Notes under the pieces: model-generated
What the model was told of the DNA's origin: nothing
What the model saw: the letters and a program-made list of their open reading frames with translations, nothing else
The model's database searches: none
Assembly: GCA_028293765.1 (NCBI GenBank)
Contig: JAQGOG010000014.1
Span: 1-53,145, forward strand
Direction of reading: 5' to 3'
Length of the DNA: 53,145 nucleotides
Source: Gammaproteobacteria bacterium
Lineage (GTDB): Bacteria > Pseudomonadota > Gammaproteobacteria > Steroidobacterales > Steroidobacteraceae
Made by a program: the position numbers and the translations under genes
In this document: in pieces, positions 42,085-51,030 of the stretch
Layout: every line of letters starts with the position of its first letter
Position numbering within the stretch: position 1 is the stretch's first letter

Positions 42085-43226
42085 CCAGTGAGCACCCGCT
42101 CGACATCGTCATCTTCGGTCTCGCCATCACTTCTGCGTGGGGTAATGGCCATGCGACGACCTATCGTGCTCTCGTTCGCGGTCTCGCGCGGCGTGGCCAT
42201 CGCGTGCGCTTCTTTGAGCGCAACATGCCTTGGTATGCCGACAACCGGGATCTGCCCAAGCCGCGCTACTGCGACGTGCAGCTCTACTCGAATCTCGAGG
42301 AGCTCGAACGGCGATTTCCCGATGCCGGGCGCGCCGACCTCGTGATCCTCGGTTCTTACGTACCGGAAGGTAAACTGGTCGCTGAGTGGTTGCTGCCCCG
42401 CGCGAGCGGGCTAACGGCATTCTATGACATCGACACTCCGGTCACGATAGCGAAGCTCGAGCGTGATGAGTGCGAATATCTGGCGCCCGCGCTCGTCCCG
42501 CGCTTCGACCTATATCTCTCTTTCGCGGGCGGACCGATTCTGCAGCGCCTGCAAAATCAGTTCGGCGCCCGCCGCGCCCGGCCGCTCTACTGCAGCGTGG
42601 AGCCGTGCGATTACTTCCCGGTACCCGGTGCAGTCAAGCGTTACGACCTCGGCTATCTCGGTACTTACAGCGTCGATCGTCAACCGGCATTGGAACGGAT
42701 GCTGCTCGAACCGGCACGCCGCTGGAGCGACGGCGCATTCTGCGTCGCCGGTGCGCAGTATCCGAAGTCGATGATTTGGCCTGCCAACGTTGCCCGCGCC
42801 GAGCATCTGGTACCGGCGGCACACCCCGGGTTCTACAACCATCAGCGACTGACACTGAATGTCACTCGAGCCGACATGGTGGCCAGCGGTCATGCCCCGA
42901 GCGTGCGACTGTTCGAAGCCGCGGCTTGCGGTGTCCCCATCATTACTGACGAGTGGCGCGGATTACAGGATTTCTTCGCGCCGGACCGCGAGATCCTCGT
43001 CGCGCACTCGACGCAGGACGTGCTCGCCTGTCTGCGGAATATCGATAGCGAGCAACTGCAGCGGATCGCGACGCTGGCGCGGTTGCGCGTGTTGGCCCAT
43101 CACACAGCCGATCGCCGCGCGGCTGAGCTGGAAGCGTATGTGTGGGAAGCCGCTACTCCGCAGGCGGAACTCAGGCCGAGCCGGCGGAGCGATCCCAAAC
43201 CGGACGCTCTAACCGTGACAGTGTAG
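42081..43226 (+). CDS. CgeB-like glycosyltransferase 3
   Basis: 381-residue member of the same group. The start DIVIFGLAITSAWGNGHATT and the following YRALVRGLARRGHRVRFFER match the protein encoded at 46142-47293 almost residue for residue, pointing to a gene duplication inside the locus. Donor site: VRLFEAAACGVPIITDEWRG and REILVAHSTQDVLACLRNID. The 17-base gap to the methyltransferase gene has GAGGAG, its ribosome-binding site. Confidence 0.83.
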   Translation: MTSEHPLDIVIFGLAITSAWGNGHATTYRALVRGLARRGHRVRFFERNMPWYADNRDLPKPRYCDVQLYSNLEELERRFPDAGRADLVILGSYVPEGKLVAEWLLPRASGLTAFYDIDTPVTIAKLERDECEYLAPALVPRFDLYLSFAGGPILQRLQNQFGARRARPLYCSVEPCDYFPVPGAVKRYDLGYLGTYSVDRQPALERMLLEPARRWSDGAFCVAGAQYPKSMIWPANVARAEHLVPAAHPGFYNHQRLTLNVTRADMVASGHAPSVRLFEAAACGVPIITDEWRGLQDFFAPDREILVAHSTQDVLACLRNIDSEQLQRIATLARLRVLAHHTADRRAAELEAYVWEAATPQAELRPSRRSDPKPDALTVTV

Positions 43227-43243
43227 ATGTAGAGGAGATCGCC

Positions 43244-44013
43244 ATGGCGGACGTTGCGGGCGCGCAGATCGATGATCTCGCGCCGTGGTTTCACAACCTG
43301 CATCTACCCGATGGCGCGCAGACCGCCCCCCAGCATCCGCTGGGCGACTTCCCGATGGTGAAGTGGCGCCAGATTGCGCCGTTCATCGCATCCGACCTCA
43401 AGGGGTGGCGAGTGCTCGACGTCGGCTGCAACGCCGGCTTCTACAGTTTCGAGCTCGCGCGCAGGGGAGCAGAGGTAACTGCTCTCGACATCGATGGGCA
43501 CTATCTCGAGCAGGCGCGGTGGGCGGCCCGACAGTACGGACTGGAGGCTCAGATCCAATTCCGCCTGGGCTCCGTCTACGGGCTGGCGGGCTGCGGGGAG
43601 CAGTTCGACCTGGTTTGGTTCCTCGGAGTGCTCTATCACCTGCGGCATCCGCTGCTCGCGCTCGACATCGTGCGGGAGGTGACGACGCGCCAGATGGTGT
43701 TACAGACCCTGACGATGCCCGGGGAATACGCTCTGGAGCAGCCGGCCTCCGTGGGGCTGTTCGACCGCGAGTGGCTCACGCGGCCTGGCTGGCCACGGAT
43801 GGCGTTCATAGAGAATGCTTTGGAGAACGATCCCACCAACTGGTGGGCTCCCGATCACGCCTGTGTCGAGGCAATAGTGCGCTCGGCGGGCTTTGCAGTC
43901 AGGGCGCGGCCGGGACACGAGATCTATGTCTGCGAGCCCGATCCCGATGAGCCGCGGGTCGGAAAACAACTGCGCGAAGCTGAACTGCGCGCGTTGATGG
44001 CGGGAGGTGATAC

Positions 44014-44017
<4 letters not shown>
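43244..44017 (+). CDS. CmoB-related SAM methyltransferase (TIGR04290-type)
   Basis: 257-residue class I methyltransferase starting at ATG 43244 with GAGGAG upstream; the frame is open 34 residues further upstream within the preceding gene. Motif I is VLDVGCNAGFYSFELARRGA, then the acidic ALDIDGHYLEQARWAA. WHxLHLPDG-like PWFHNLHLPDGAQTAP near the start, FLGVLYHLRHPLLALDIV and AFIENALENDPTNWWAPDHA are typical of the Rta_06860 group related to the tRNA-modifying CmoB. To my recollection this group occurs beside CgeB-like transferases and epimerases in other proteobacteria. It may methylate a sugar, inositol or carboxylate of the product. Confidence 0.85.
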
Positions 44018-45327
<1,310 letters not shown>

Positions 45328-45365
45328 ACTTAGGCCTGCGGGGGCGTTCGGGAAGTGTAGTTCGG

Positions 45366-45384
45366 CACGGCTTCTAAGGCCGTG
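45366..45384. terminator. Hairpin between convergent genes at the end of the inositol operon
   Basis: CACGGC (45366-45371), 7-base loop, GCCGTG (45379-45384), straddling the stop of the nucleotidyltransferase gene and 39 bases after the inositol synthase stop. Short stem, no U-tract; terminator role only tentative. Confidence 0.3.
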
Positions 45385-46138
45385 ACGTTGCGTCCGCCGA
45401 TACGCGGCGTGCTGGCTGCTCCTTGGACAGGCTCAGCAGGCGCATGGCTTCGCGGTAACCGTGGAGCGTTCCGACATCCACGTACCGCTCTCCTGCGCGA
45501 ACACCGACGGCTTGGCCGCCTTGCGCCAGCCATGCATTGATCAGCGTCCCCAGGTATGACTCGCGCTCGCCGTGCGAGTGCCAGAACGCGTACAACTCGT
45601 GGAAAATCCTTCCCGGCATACGGAATGCGCCCCACACCCAGTTCGAGCTGGCGTCCACTGACTTGACCTGGACGTGCAGCACGCCGCCGTGCTCGTCCGT
45701 TACAACTGCATCGAACAGCTCGGGATGCTCGACCGGAAACAACAGGAAGGCGAGGCGATCTTCCGGCAGACTCCTCAGCGCATCCGCGGGGAACCAGATC
45801 GTGTCGGGCAGTCCCACGGCGACGCTCTCCTCGGCATGAATCAACGCGCGGGCGCGAAAGATGGCATCGCAGAGCCCGGCGGCAGTGGGCTGCACCACAT
45901 AGGCTATGTCGGTCCGGCCAATGCGTCCGCCGTAGTATTGCAGAATGTCTGACTTGCCCGGCGAGATCACAAAGCAGAGCTTGTCCGCGCCGCCCGCAGT
46001 GAGCCGCTCCACAAGATACTCGCTGACGGCCTTGGGCCGCTCGCCACCGTCGCGGTCACCAACGGGCAACAGCTCCTTGGAAAACGCGAGCGGCTGAATG
46101 CGTGTGCCGTTCCCGGCGGCCGGGATGATGCCCCACAT
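45374..46138 (-). CDS. Sugar-phosphate nucleotidyltransferase
   Basis: Forms an NDP-sugar from NTP and sugar-1-phosphate. The N-terminus has the Rossmann-like signature IIPAAGNGTRIQPL and KELLPVGD; VGLPDTIWFPADAL holds the metal-binding aspartate region, and VDVGTLHGYREAMRL near the end is typical of glucose-1-phosphate thymidylyl-/cytidylyl-transferase relatives. 254 residues, shorter than RmlA. Transcribed opposite to the operon, just 3 bases downstream of the fourth CgeB-like gene. It may activate the sugar-1-phosphate formed by the phosphohexomutase at 47364. Confidence 0.87.
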   Translation of the reverse strand: MWGIIPAAGNGTRIQPLAFSKELLPVGDRDGGERPKAVSEYLVERLTAGGADKLCFVISPGKSDILQYYGGRIGRTDIAYVVQPTAAGLCDAIFRARALIHAEESVAVGLPDTIWFPADALRSLPEDRLAFLLFPVEHPELFDAVVTDEHGGVLHVQVKSVDASSNWVWGAFRMPGRIFHELYAFWHSHGERESYLGTLINAWLAQGGQAVGVRAGERYVDVGTLHGYREAMRLLSLSKEQPARRVSADATSRP

Positions 46139-46141
46139 AAG

Positions 46142-47293
46142 TCACGTCCTCGCGAGTGACTGCGTTGGAAGCGGGCTGCGTCGCTCAGCCGCGCCAGCGA
46201 ATTCCTTCCCGGGTTCGTGCCCGAGATTTCCCACATCCTCCAGCATAGCCAGCAACTCGTCGGCACGGTGTGCGGAGGTGTGCTCATTCAAAACGCGCTC
46301 GCGCCCCGCCCGCGCTATTCGCGCCAGCTCGGCATCCGACAAATCAAGGGCGGTGAGTGCGTCCTCGGTGCTCTCCGCGATGAGAATTTCCTCTCCGGGA
46401 AGGAAGAAGCTTTCCAGACCCGCCCACGCGTCGCTGAGCAACGGCGTGCCGCAGGCGGCGGCTTCGAACAGCCGGCCCGATGGACAGAAGCCCATCGCGG
46501 CCATGTCGGCACGAGTGATATTGAGCGTCAGGCGCGAAGAGCAGAAGAACATTGGATGTTCGGTCGGCGCGACGTGCCGGGTGAACCAGATGTTGGGAGT
46601 CCACGGAAAGTCCTGCGGGTAGCCGGATCCGCCGAGTACGAAGCGCGCTGTGGGACGTTGACGAGCTGGTTCGATGAACAGCTTCTCGAGCGTGGCTTGT
46701 CGATCGCGGGCGTAGGTGCCGAGATATGACAGACTTGCGCGCGCACGCCCGTTAAGGGCTACCGGATGATGTGCTTGGGTATCAACGTGCCCGTACAACG
46801 GCGCGACACGCCGGGCGCCGAGCCGCTCCCGAACCGCTGTGAGCGCGGCGCCACCGGTGTAGCTGAGTACGAGATCGAAATCGTGCAGTCCATTGGCGGG
46901 GAGATACTCAACCGCGTCTCCCGCATCGAGGCGCGACAGGGTGACCGGAGTGTCGAGATCGTAGAATACGTGCCTTGCAGCCGTAGCGGCGTCCAAAATC
47001 AAATTCGTCGCGGCGTTCGCGTCTGGACAATACGAGGTGACCATAGCCACGTCCGACTCCCCGGCATGGCGCCGCGCGCTCGCGGCGATTTCGGCCCAAT
47101 CGGCGTAAAGTACGAGCTGCGCGCCTGGAAAGGCGGTGAAATCGCGATGCGCCGCGTAGTAAGGTACGTCGCGTTCGAAGAAGATCACCTCGTGTCCGCG
47201 CCGCGCGAGCGCCGTAATCAGTCCTCGCCAGAGGGTCGCGTGGCCGTTACCCCACGCGGAGCTGAGTGTCAGTCCGAAGATGACGAGCTTCAT
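46142..47293 (-). CDS. CgeB-like glycosyltransferase 4
   Basis: 383 residues from ATG 47293 (MKLVIFGLTLSSAWGNGHAT); an in-frame upstream extension has no domain support. The protein closely parallels that at 42081 (WRGLITALARRGHEVIFFER; RLFEAAACGTPLLSDAWAGL; EILIAESTEDALTALDLS). It is followed 3 bases later by the nucleotidyltransferase gene and is divergent from the phosphohexomutase, which starts 71 bases away. Orientation opposite to the other three paralogues suggests a separate promoter and perhaps a later step, such as a terminal or branching sugar. Confidence 0.83.
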   Translation of the reverse strand: MKLVIFGLTLSSAWGNGHATLWRGLITALARRGHEVIFFERDVPYYAAHRDFTAFPGAQLVLYADWAEIAASARRHAGESDVAMVTSYCPDANAATNLILDAATAARHVFYDLDTPVTLSRLDAGDAVEYLPANGLHDFDLVLSYTGGAALTAVRERLGARRVAPLYGHVDTQAHHPVALNGRARASLSYLGTYARDRQATLEKLFIEPARQRPTARFVLGGSGYPQDFPWTPNIWFTRHVAPTEHPMFFCSSRLTLNITRADMAAMGFCPSGRLFEAAACGTPLLSDAWAGLESFFLPGEEILIAESTEDALTALDLSDAELARIARAGRERVLNEHTSAHRADELLAMLEDVGNLGHEPGKEFAGAAERRSPLPTQSLART

Positions 47294-47363
47294 GCGTGCT
47301 GGGCAGCAAGGCTCGCTCCCATCCGACAAGCCTGTGCTGGCACTGTTGGAACCGACGGCGCGC

Positions 47364-48779
47364 ATGGTCCGTTTGCTTCCCGTGTCTGCTGTTGTTCAAC
47401 CACGTATCAATCCTGCAATCGTGCGCTCGTATGATGTACGCGGTTGTGTCGGGCGGGAGCTCGGTCTGGACGATGCGTACGCCCTCGGTCTCGCTTATGC
47501 GGCAAGCGCCGGTTCGCGGCGGAAGCGGCGCATCGCTGTCTGCCGCGACGGCCGGCAGAGCTCTCTCGAACTGGAGAACGCGCTCCTCCACGGGCTCATC
47601 GCAGGCGGCTTGCAGGTGCATCGCCTCGGATTGGGTCCTACACCGCTGCTGCACTTCGCCATCCAGGCCGGCCAGCTCGACGGCGGCGTAATGGTCACGG
47701 GTTCGCACAATCCACCTGAACACAACGGCTTCAAGCTGCTGCTGGGCGGGGAGCCGGTGTTTGGGCGCGCGCTGCAGGAGCTCGTCGCTACCGCGCCAAC
47801 CCGGAGAGTGGGCGGCTCGCTCTGTGAGTTCAACTTGGGCCGGGAGAACGGCGCCGGAGCCTATATAGAGCGGCTCGCCGCAATAGGTGCGGGCGCCCCC
47901 GCTCTGCACGTCGCCTGGGATTGTGGCAACGGCGCGGTGGGAGCCGTGATTGGCGCTCTGACGGCGCGCCTCCCCGGGCGCCACACATTGCTCAATGCGA
48001 CCGTCGATGGCCGCTTCCCAGCGCACCACCCCGACCCGTCAGTGCCGCAGAATCTGCGCCAGCTGCAAGCGGCTGTGGTCGCTCAGCGGGCCGATATGGG
48101 TGTGGCGTTCGATGGCGATGGCGACCGCATCGGTGTTGTCGACTCGACTGGCGCCATCATCTGGCCGGACCAGCTTCTGCTGCTTCTTGCTCTCGAGCCG
48201 CTCGGCACGCGACCCGGCGTGCCCGTCGTAGCCGATGTGAAATCGAGCCGGGTGCTGTTCGAGGAAGTCGCCCGTCTCGGCGGCCGCCCCGTAATGGCGC
48301 CCTCCGGTTATGTCATCGTGCGCGCAGCGATGCTCCGCGAGGGCGCACCGCTTGCCGGAGAAATGAGCGGCCACATCTTCTTCGCAGACTGTTGGCATGC
48401 CACGGACGACGCTCTCTTTGTTGCGATACGTCTACTCCTGGCGCTGGGACGGCAGCGGCGCAGTCTTGCTGATTTTCGTGCAAGCTTGCCGCCGACCGCG
48501 GCGACGCCTGAGTTGCGCCTGCCGTGTCCGGAGCAGCGCAAACAAGCTGTGATACGCGAGGTAGCCGCGCGCCTCGCAGCGGCAGGTGTCAGGGTAGATA
48601 CCACCGATGGTCTCCGTGTGACGACCCAGGAAGGGTGGTGGCTGTTGCGTGTCTCGGGGACCGAGCCCAAGCTCACCGCCCGCTGCGAAGCAGCCGATGC
48701 TGAAGGACTCGAGCGCCTCCAGCGCGAGCTGATGTCGCACCTGAGGCAGAGCGGCGTGCCATGTCAGGCGCAGTCCTAA
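47364..48779 (+). CDS. Phosphomannomutase/phosphoglucomutase family protein
   Basis: Interconverts hexose-6- and hexose-1-phosphates. ATG 47364 gives 471 residues; the frame also runs from 47280 but overlaps the divergent gene. Motifs: SYDVRGCVG (N-terminal), the phosphoserine loop VTGSHNPPEHNG (S114), the Mg loop FDGDGDRIGVVD, sugar-binding GEMSGHIFF, and the C-terminal phosphate-binding RVSGTEPKLTARCE (SGTE where most have SNTE). It supplies the substrate for the neighbouring nucleotidyltransferase or for UDP-glucose/GDP-mannose synthesis. It is the right-hand border of the locus. Confidence 0.9.
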   Translation: MVRLLPVSAVVQPRINPAIVRSYDVRGCVGRELGLDDAYALGLAYAASAGSRRKRRIAVCRDGRQSSLELENALLHGLIAGGLQVHRLGLGPTPLLHFAIQAGQLDGGVMVTGSHNPPEHNGFKLLLGGEPVFGRALQELVATAPTRRVGGSLCEFNLGRENGAGAYIERLAAIGAGAPALHVAWDCGNGAVGAVIGALTARLPGRHTLLNATVDGRFPAHHPDPSVPQNLRQLQAAVVAQRADMGVAFDGDGDRIGVVDSTGAIIWPDQLLLLLALEPLGTRPGVPVVADVKSSRVLFEEVARLGGRPVMAPSGYVIVRAAMLREGAPLAGEMSGHIFFADCWHATDDALFVAIRLLLALGRQRRSLADFRASLPPTAATPELRLPCPEQRKQAVIREVAARLAAAGVRVDTTDGLRVTTQEGWWLLRVSGTEPKLTARCEAADAEGLERLQRELMSHLRQSGVPCQAQS

Positions 48780-48812
48780 CGTCGCCTCGACCGCAGTGAG
48801 CATGGCTCAGTC

Positions 48813-50786
48813 ATGGCCTTTGGCGTTCAGACCGAAAGACCGCCCGGACCCGAACGAAGCGCGCTGGGGAGGATCGTCGCGTTCCTGTTGGGCCCCCGGC
48901 TGGCCAATCGCGAGCAGAAAGACAGAAAGCTCGGTGCCCTAGAAGGTGTGCCGGCGATGGGTCTCGATGCCCTGGGCTCGTCGGCTTACGGACCCGAAGC
49001 CGCACTGACGGTTCTGATCCCGCTGGGTGCGGCGAGCCTGGCCTATATTGGCTGGATCATGGCGCCGATCGTGGCGCTGCTGCTCATCCTGTTCGCCTCT
49101 TACTGGCAGACGATCCGCGCTTATCCGAACAATGGCGGGGCTTACATCGTATCGAGGGAAAACCTCGGTACCAACGCAAGTCTGCTCGCCGCGGCCGCCC
49201 TGATGATCGACTACGTGCTCAATGTCGCTGTAGGCATTTCAGCGGGGGTTGGTGCGCTGGTATCGGCGGTGCCGGCGCTGCATCGGCACATCCTGCCGCT
49301 GTGCCTCGGCATCCTGGGGCTCGTCACGATTACCAACTTGCGCGGGACACTCGACGCGGGCAGGTTGTTTGCGCTACCGACCTATCTGTTCGTGGGGAGC
49401 TTTGCGGTAATCCTGGGGATCGGTTGGTTCGAGGTTGCCGCCTCGGGAGGGCATCCGCAACCGGTCGTGCCGCCGCCGAAACTGCCCCCAGCCATGGAAG
49501 CAGTGAGCGTCTGGCTGCTCCTGCGCGCTTTTGCAAGCGGCTGCACGGCAATGACCGGCGTGGAGGCCGTCAGTAACGGCATGACTGCATTTCGCGACCC
49601 TACCGTGAAGTATGGACATCGAACCCTCGCCGTCATCGTGATCGTTCTCGGAGTGCTGCTTGTCGGCATCGCTCATCTTGCCGTCTCCTATGGCATTGGC
49701 GCGATGGATCAGACGAAGAGTGGCTATCGGAGTGTCTTGTCGCAACTCGCCGGCGCCGTCGTCGGCAACGGAGCCTTTTACTACGTCGCCATGGGGTCGC
49801 TCCTGTGCGTACTGGCGCTCTCGGCGAATACGAGTTTCGTGGACTTTCCGCGCTTGTGCCGGACCGTTGCGGCGGATGCGTTTCTGCCGAAGTCCTTTGC
49901 GATCGCGGGCCGCCGCCTCGTGTACTCGGTGGGCATTCTCTATCTGGCGCTCGCAGCCGGACTGCTGTTGTTCGTGTTCGGTGGCATTACCGATCGTCTG
50001 ATCCCCTTGTTCGCCATAGGCGCCTTTCTGACGTTCACCTTGTCGCAGACGGGAATGGTCGTGCATTGGCGCCGGGCGCGGGACAGCCGCACTGGCGCCG
50101 CCACGGCGGGCGCCAGCCGTACCCATCAATGGATCAACACCATCGGCGCGCTCACGACGGGGGCTGCCCTGATCGTGATCGTCATCGCCAAATTCAAGGA
50201 GGGCGCGTGGATTACGCTAGTGGTCATCCCCGCTGTGATCGTCCTTCTGAAGCGGATCCACAGCTACTATGAGCGGCTCGCGAGTCTCGTCCAGGACACC
50301 AGACCGCTGCAGCTGCGCGACACCCGCCCGCCCATCGTGCTCGTCGTCATGGCAAGTTGGAATAAGGTGACCGACAAGGCGCTCGCCATGGCGTTGAGTC
50401 TGTCCAGCGACGTGCTCGCGGTCCATCTCTTTCAACTCGCCGGCCCCGAAGAAGAGGAGCACGATCGAGAGCTGCGGGCGCAGTGGCATGCGTTCGTCGA
50501 GCAGCCGGTGCGAGCGGCGGGACTCGCGCCGCCGCGCCTCATCATTCTTCGCGGCCACCGCCGGGCGATTCACGAGCCCGTGCTGAAACTGGTGCGCGAG
50601 CTCGGAACGAACAGCGGCGGGCGGCGTATCGCGGTATTCATCCCGGAGATAGTGAAGCAGCGGTGGTATGAGTACCTGCTGCATACGTCCCGCACGCGCC
50701 AGCTTCATTCCCAGCTCTTGAGCTGCGGCGAACCCCGGCTGATGGTCGTGGATGTTCCGTGGCGTCTGGATGACGGTGAACCGTAA
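48813..50786 (+). CDS. KimA-like APC-superfamily potassium/amino-acid permease
   Basis: 657-residue transporter with about 12 membrane helices (about residues 50-460) and a soluble C-terminal universal-stress-like domain (about 500-655), the same plan as Bacillus subtilis KimA. Several segments match KimA closely: LDALGSSAYGPEA in helix 1, AYPNNGGAYIVSRENLG, VAVGISAGVGALVSAVPALH, ASGCTAMTGVEAVSNG in helix 6 and SANTSFVDFPRLCR, then GAFLTFTLSQTGMVVHW. KimA imports K+ with H+; amino-acid transport cannot be excluded. It follows the phosphohexomutase gene by 33 bases. No c-di-AMP riboswitch precedes it. Confidence 0.85.
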   Translation: MAFGVQTERPPGPERSALGRIVAFLLGPRLANREQKDRKLGALEGVPAMGLDALGSSAYGPEAALTVLIPLGAASLAYIGWIMAPIVALLLILFASYWQTIRAYPNNGGAYIVSRENLGTNASLLAAAALMIDYVLNVAVGISAGVGALVSAVPALHRHILPLCLGILGLVTITNLRGTLDAGRLFALPTYLFVGSFAVILGIGWFEVAASGGHPQPVVPPPKLPPAMEAVSVWLLLRAFASGCTAMTGVEAVSNGMTAFRDPTVKYGHRTLAVIVIVLGVLLVGIAHLAVSYGIGAMDQTKSGYRSVLSQLAGAVVGNGAFYYVAMGSLLCVLALSANTSFVDFPRLCRTVAADAFLPKSFAIAGRRLVYSVGILYLALAAGLLLFVFGGITDRLIPLFAIGAFLTFTLSQTGMVVHWRRARDSRTGAATAGASRTHQWINTIGALTTGAALIVIVIAKFKEGAWITLVVIPAVIVLLKRIHSYYERLASLVQDTRPLQLRDTRPPIVLVVMASWNKVTDKALAMALSLSSDVLAVHLFQLAGPEEEEHDRELRAQWHAFVEQPVRAAGLAPPRLIILRGHRRAIHEPVLKLVRELGTNSGGRRIAVFIPEIVKQRWYEYLLHTSRTRQLHSQLLSCGEPRLMVVDVPWRLDDGEP

Positions 50787-50860
50787 TGCGCAGCGCCGCG
50801 TCGGCCGCGGCCGGCCAGGATTCGCCGCGCTCAGTCGCATCGCACCTGCGGCTCTCCCTT

Positions 50861-50869
50861 TGCTATAAT
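50861..50869 (+). promoter_or_regulatory. Extended -10 promoter
   Basis: TGCTATAAT combines a consensus -10 hexamer (TATAAT, 50864-50869) with an upstream TGn; no -35 hexamer is needed in such promoters and none is convincing. Transcription would start near 50876 and read through the structured region into the PpiD gene. Confidence 0.65.
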
Positions 50870-50876
50870 TCGCGGC

Positions 50877-51000
50877 TACTCTGCGAGCCTTCGGAACGAG
50901 GGCGCCGGGGTACCGCTCGGGGTGTATTGGGCTCGCGGACCGAGGTAACTCTTGAGAATTCAAGAGCTTATATGAACCTCTGAGCCCCGTCCGCGCCGCC
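50877..51000 (+). ncRNA. Candidate structured leader or small RNA upstream of ppiD
   Basis: About 125 bases with nested complementarity: GCGGAC (50935-50940) with GTCCGC (50989-50994), inside it GAGGT (50942-50946) with ACCTC (50976-50980), and inside that CTCTTGA (50949-50955) with TCAAGAG (50960-50966) closing on GAAT. A 5' stem pairs GCGAGCC (50883-50889) with GGCTCGC (50930-50936), and GGGCTC (50929-50934) could instead pair GAGCCC (50982-50987), so mutually exclusive folds exist. A four-codon frame (ATGAACCTCTGA, 50972) sits in the outer loop. It does not match tRNA, 6S, 4.5S or tmRNA as I know them. Confidence 0.45.
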
Positions 51001-51030
51001 ATTTTCCCGTAACTGTCAAGCAGTAGACCC

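Noticed and set aside
47280..47363. ATG at 47280 as mutase start
   Set aside because: It overlaps the divergent CgeB-like gene and adds residues without homology; the conserved protein begins near residue 29.
50786..50983. c-di-AMP riboswitch or tRNA upstream of ppiD / KimA-like gene
   Set aside because: The structured region lies downstream of the permease gene, not upstream, and does not fold into a cloverleaf; the segment before the permease gene is only 33 bases.
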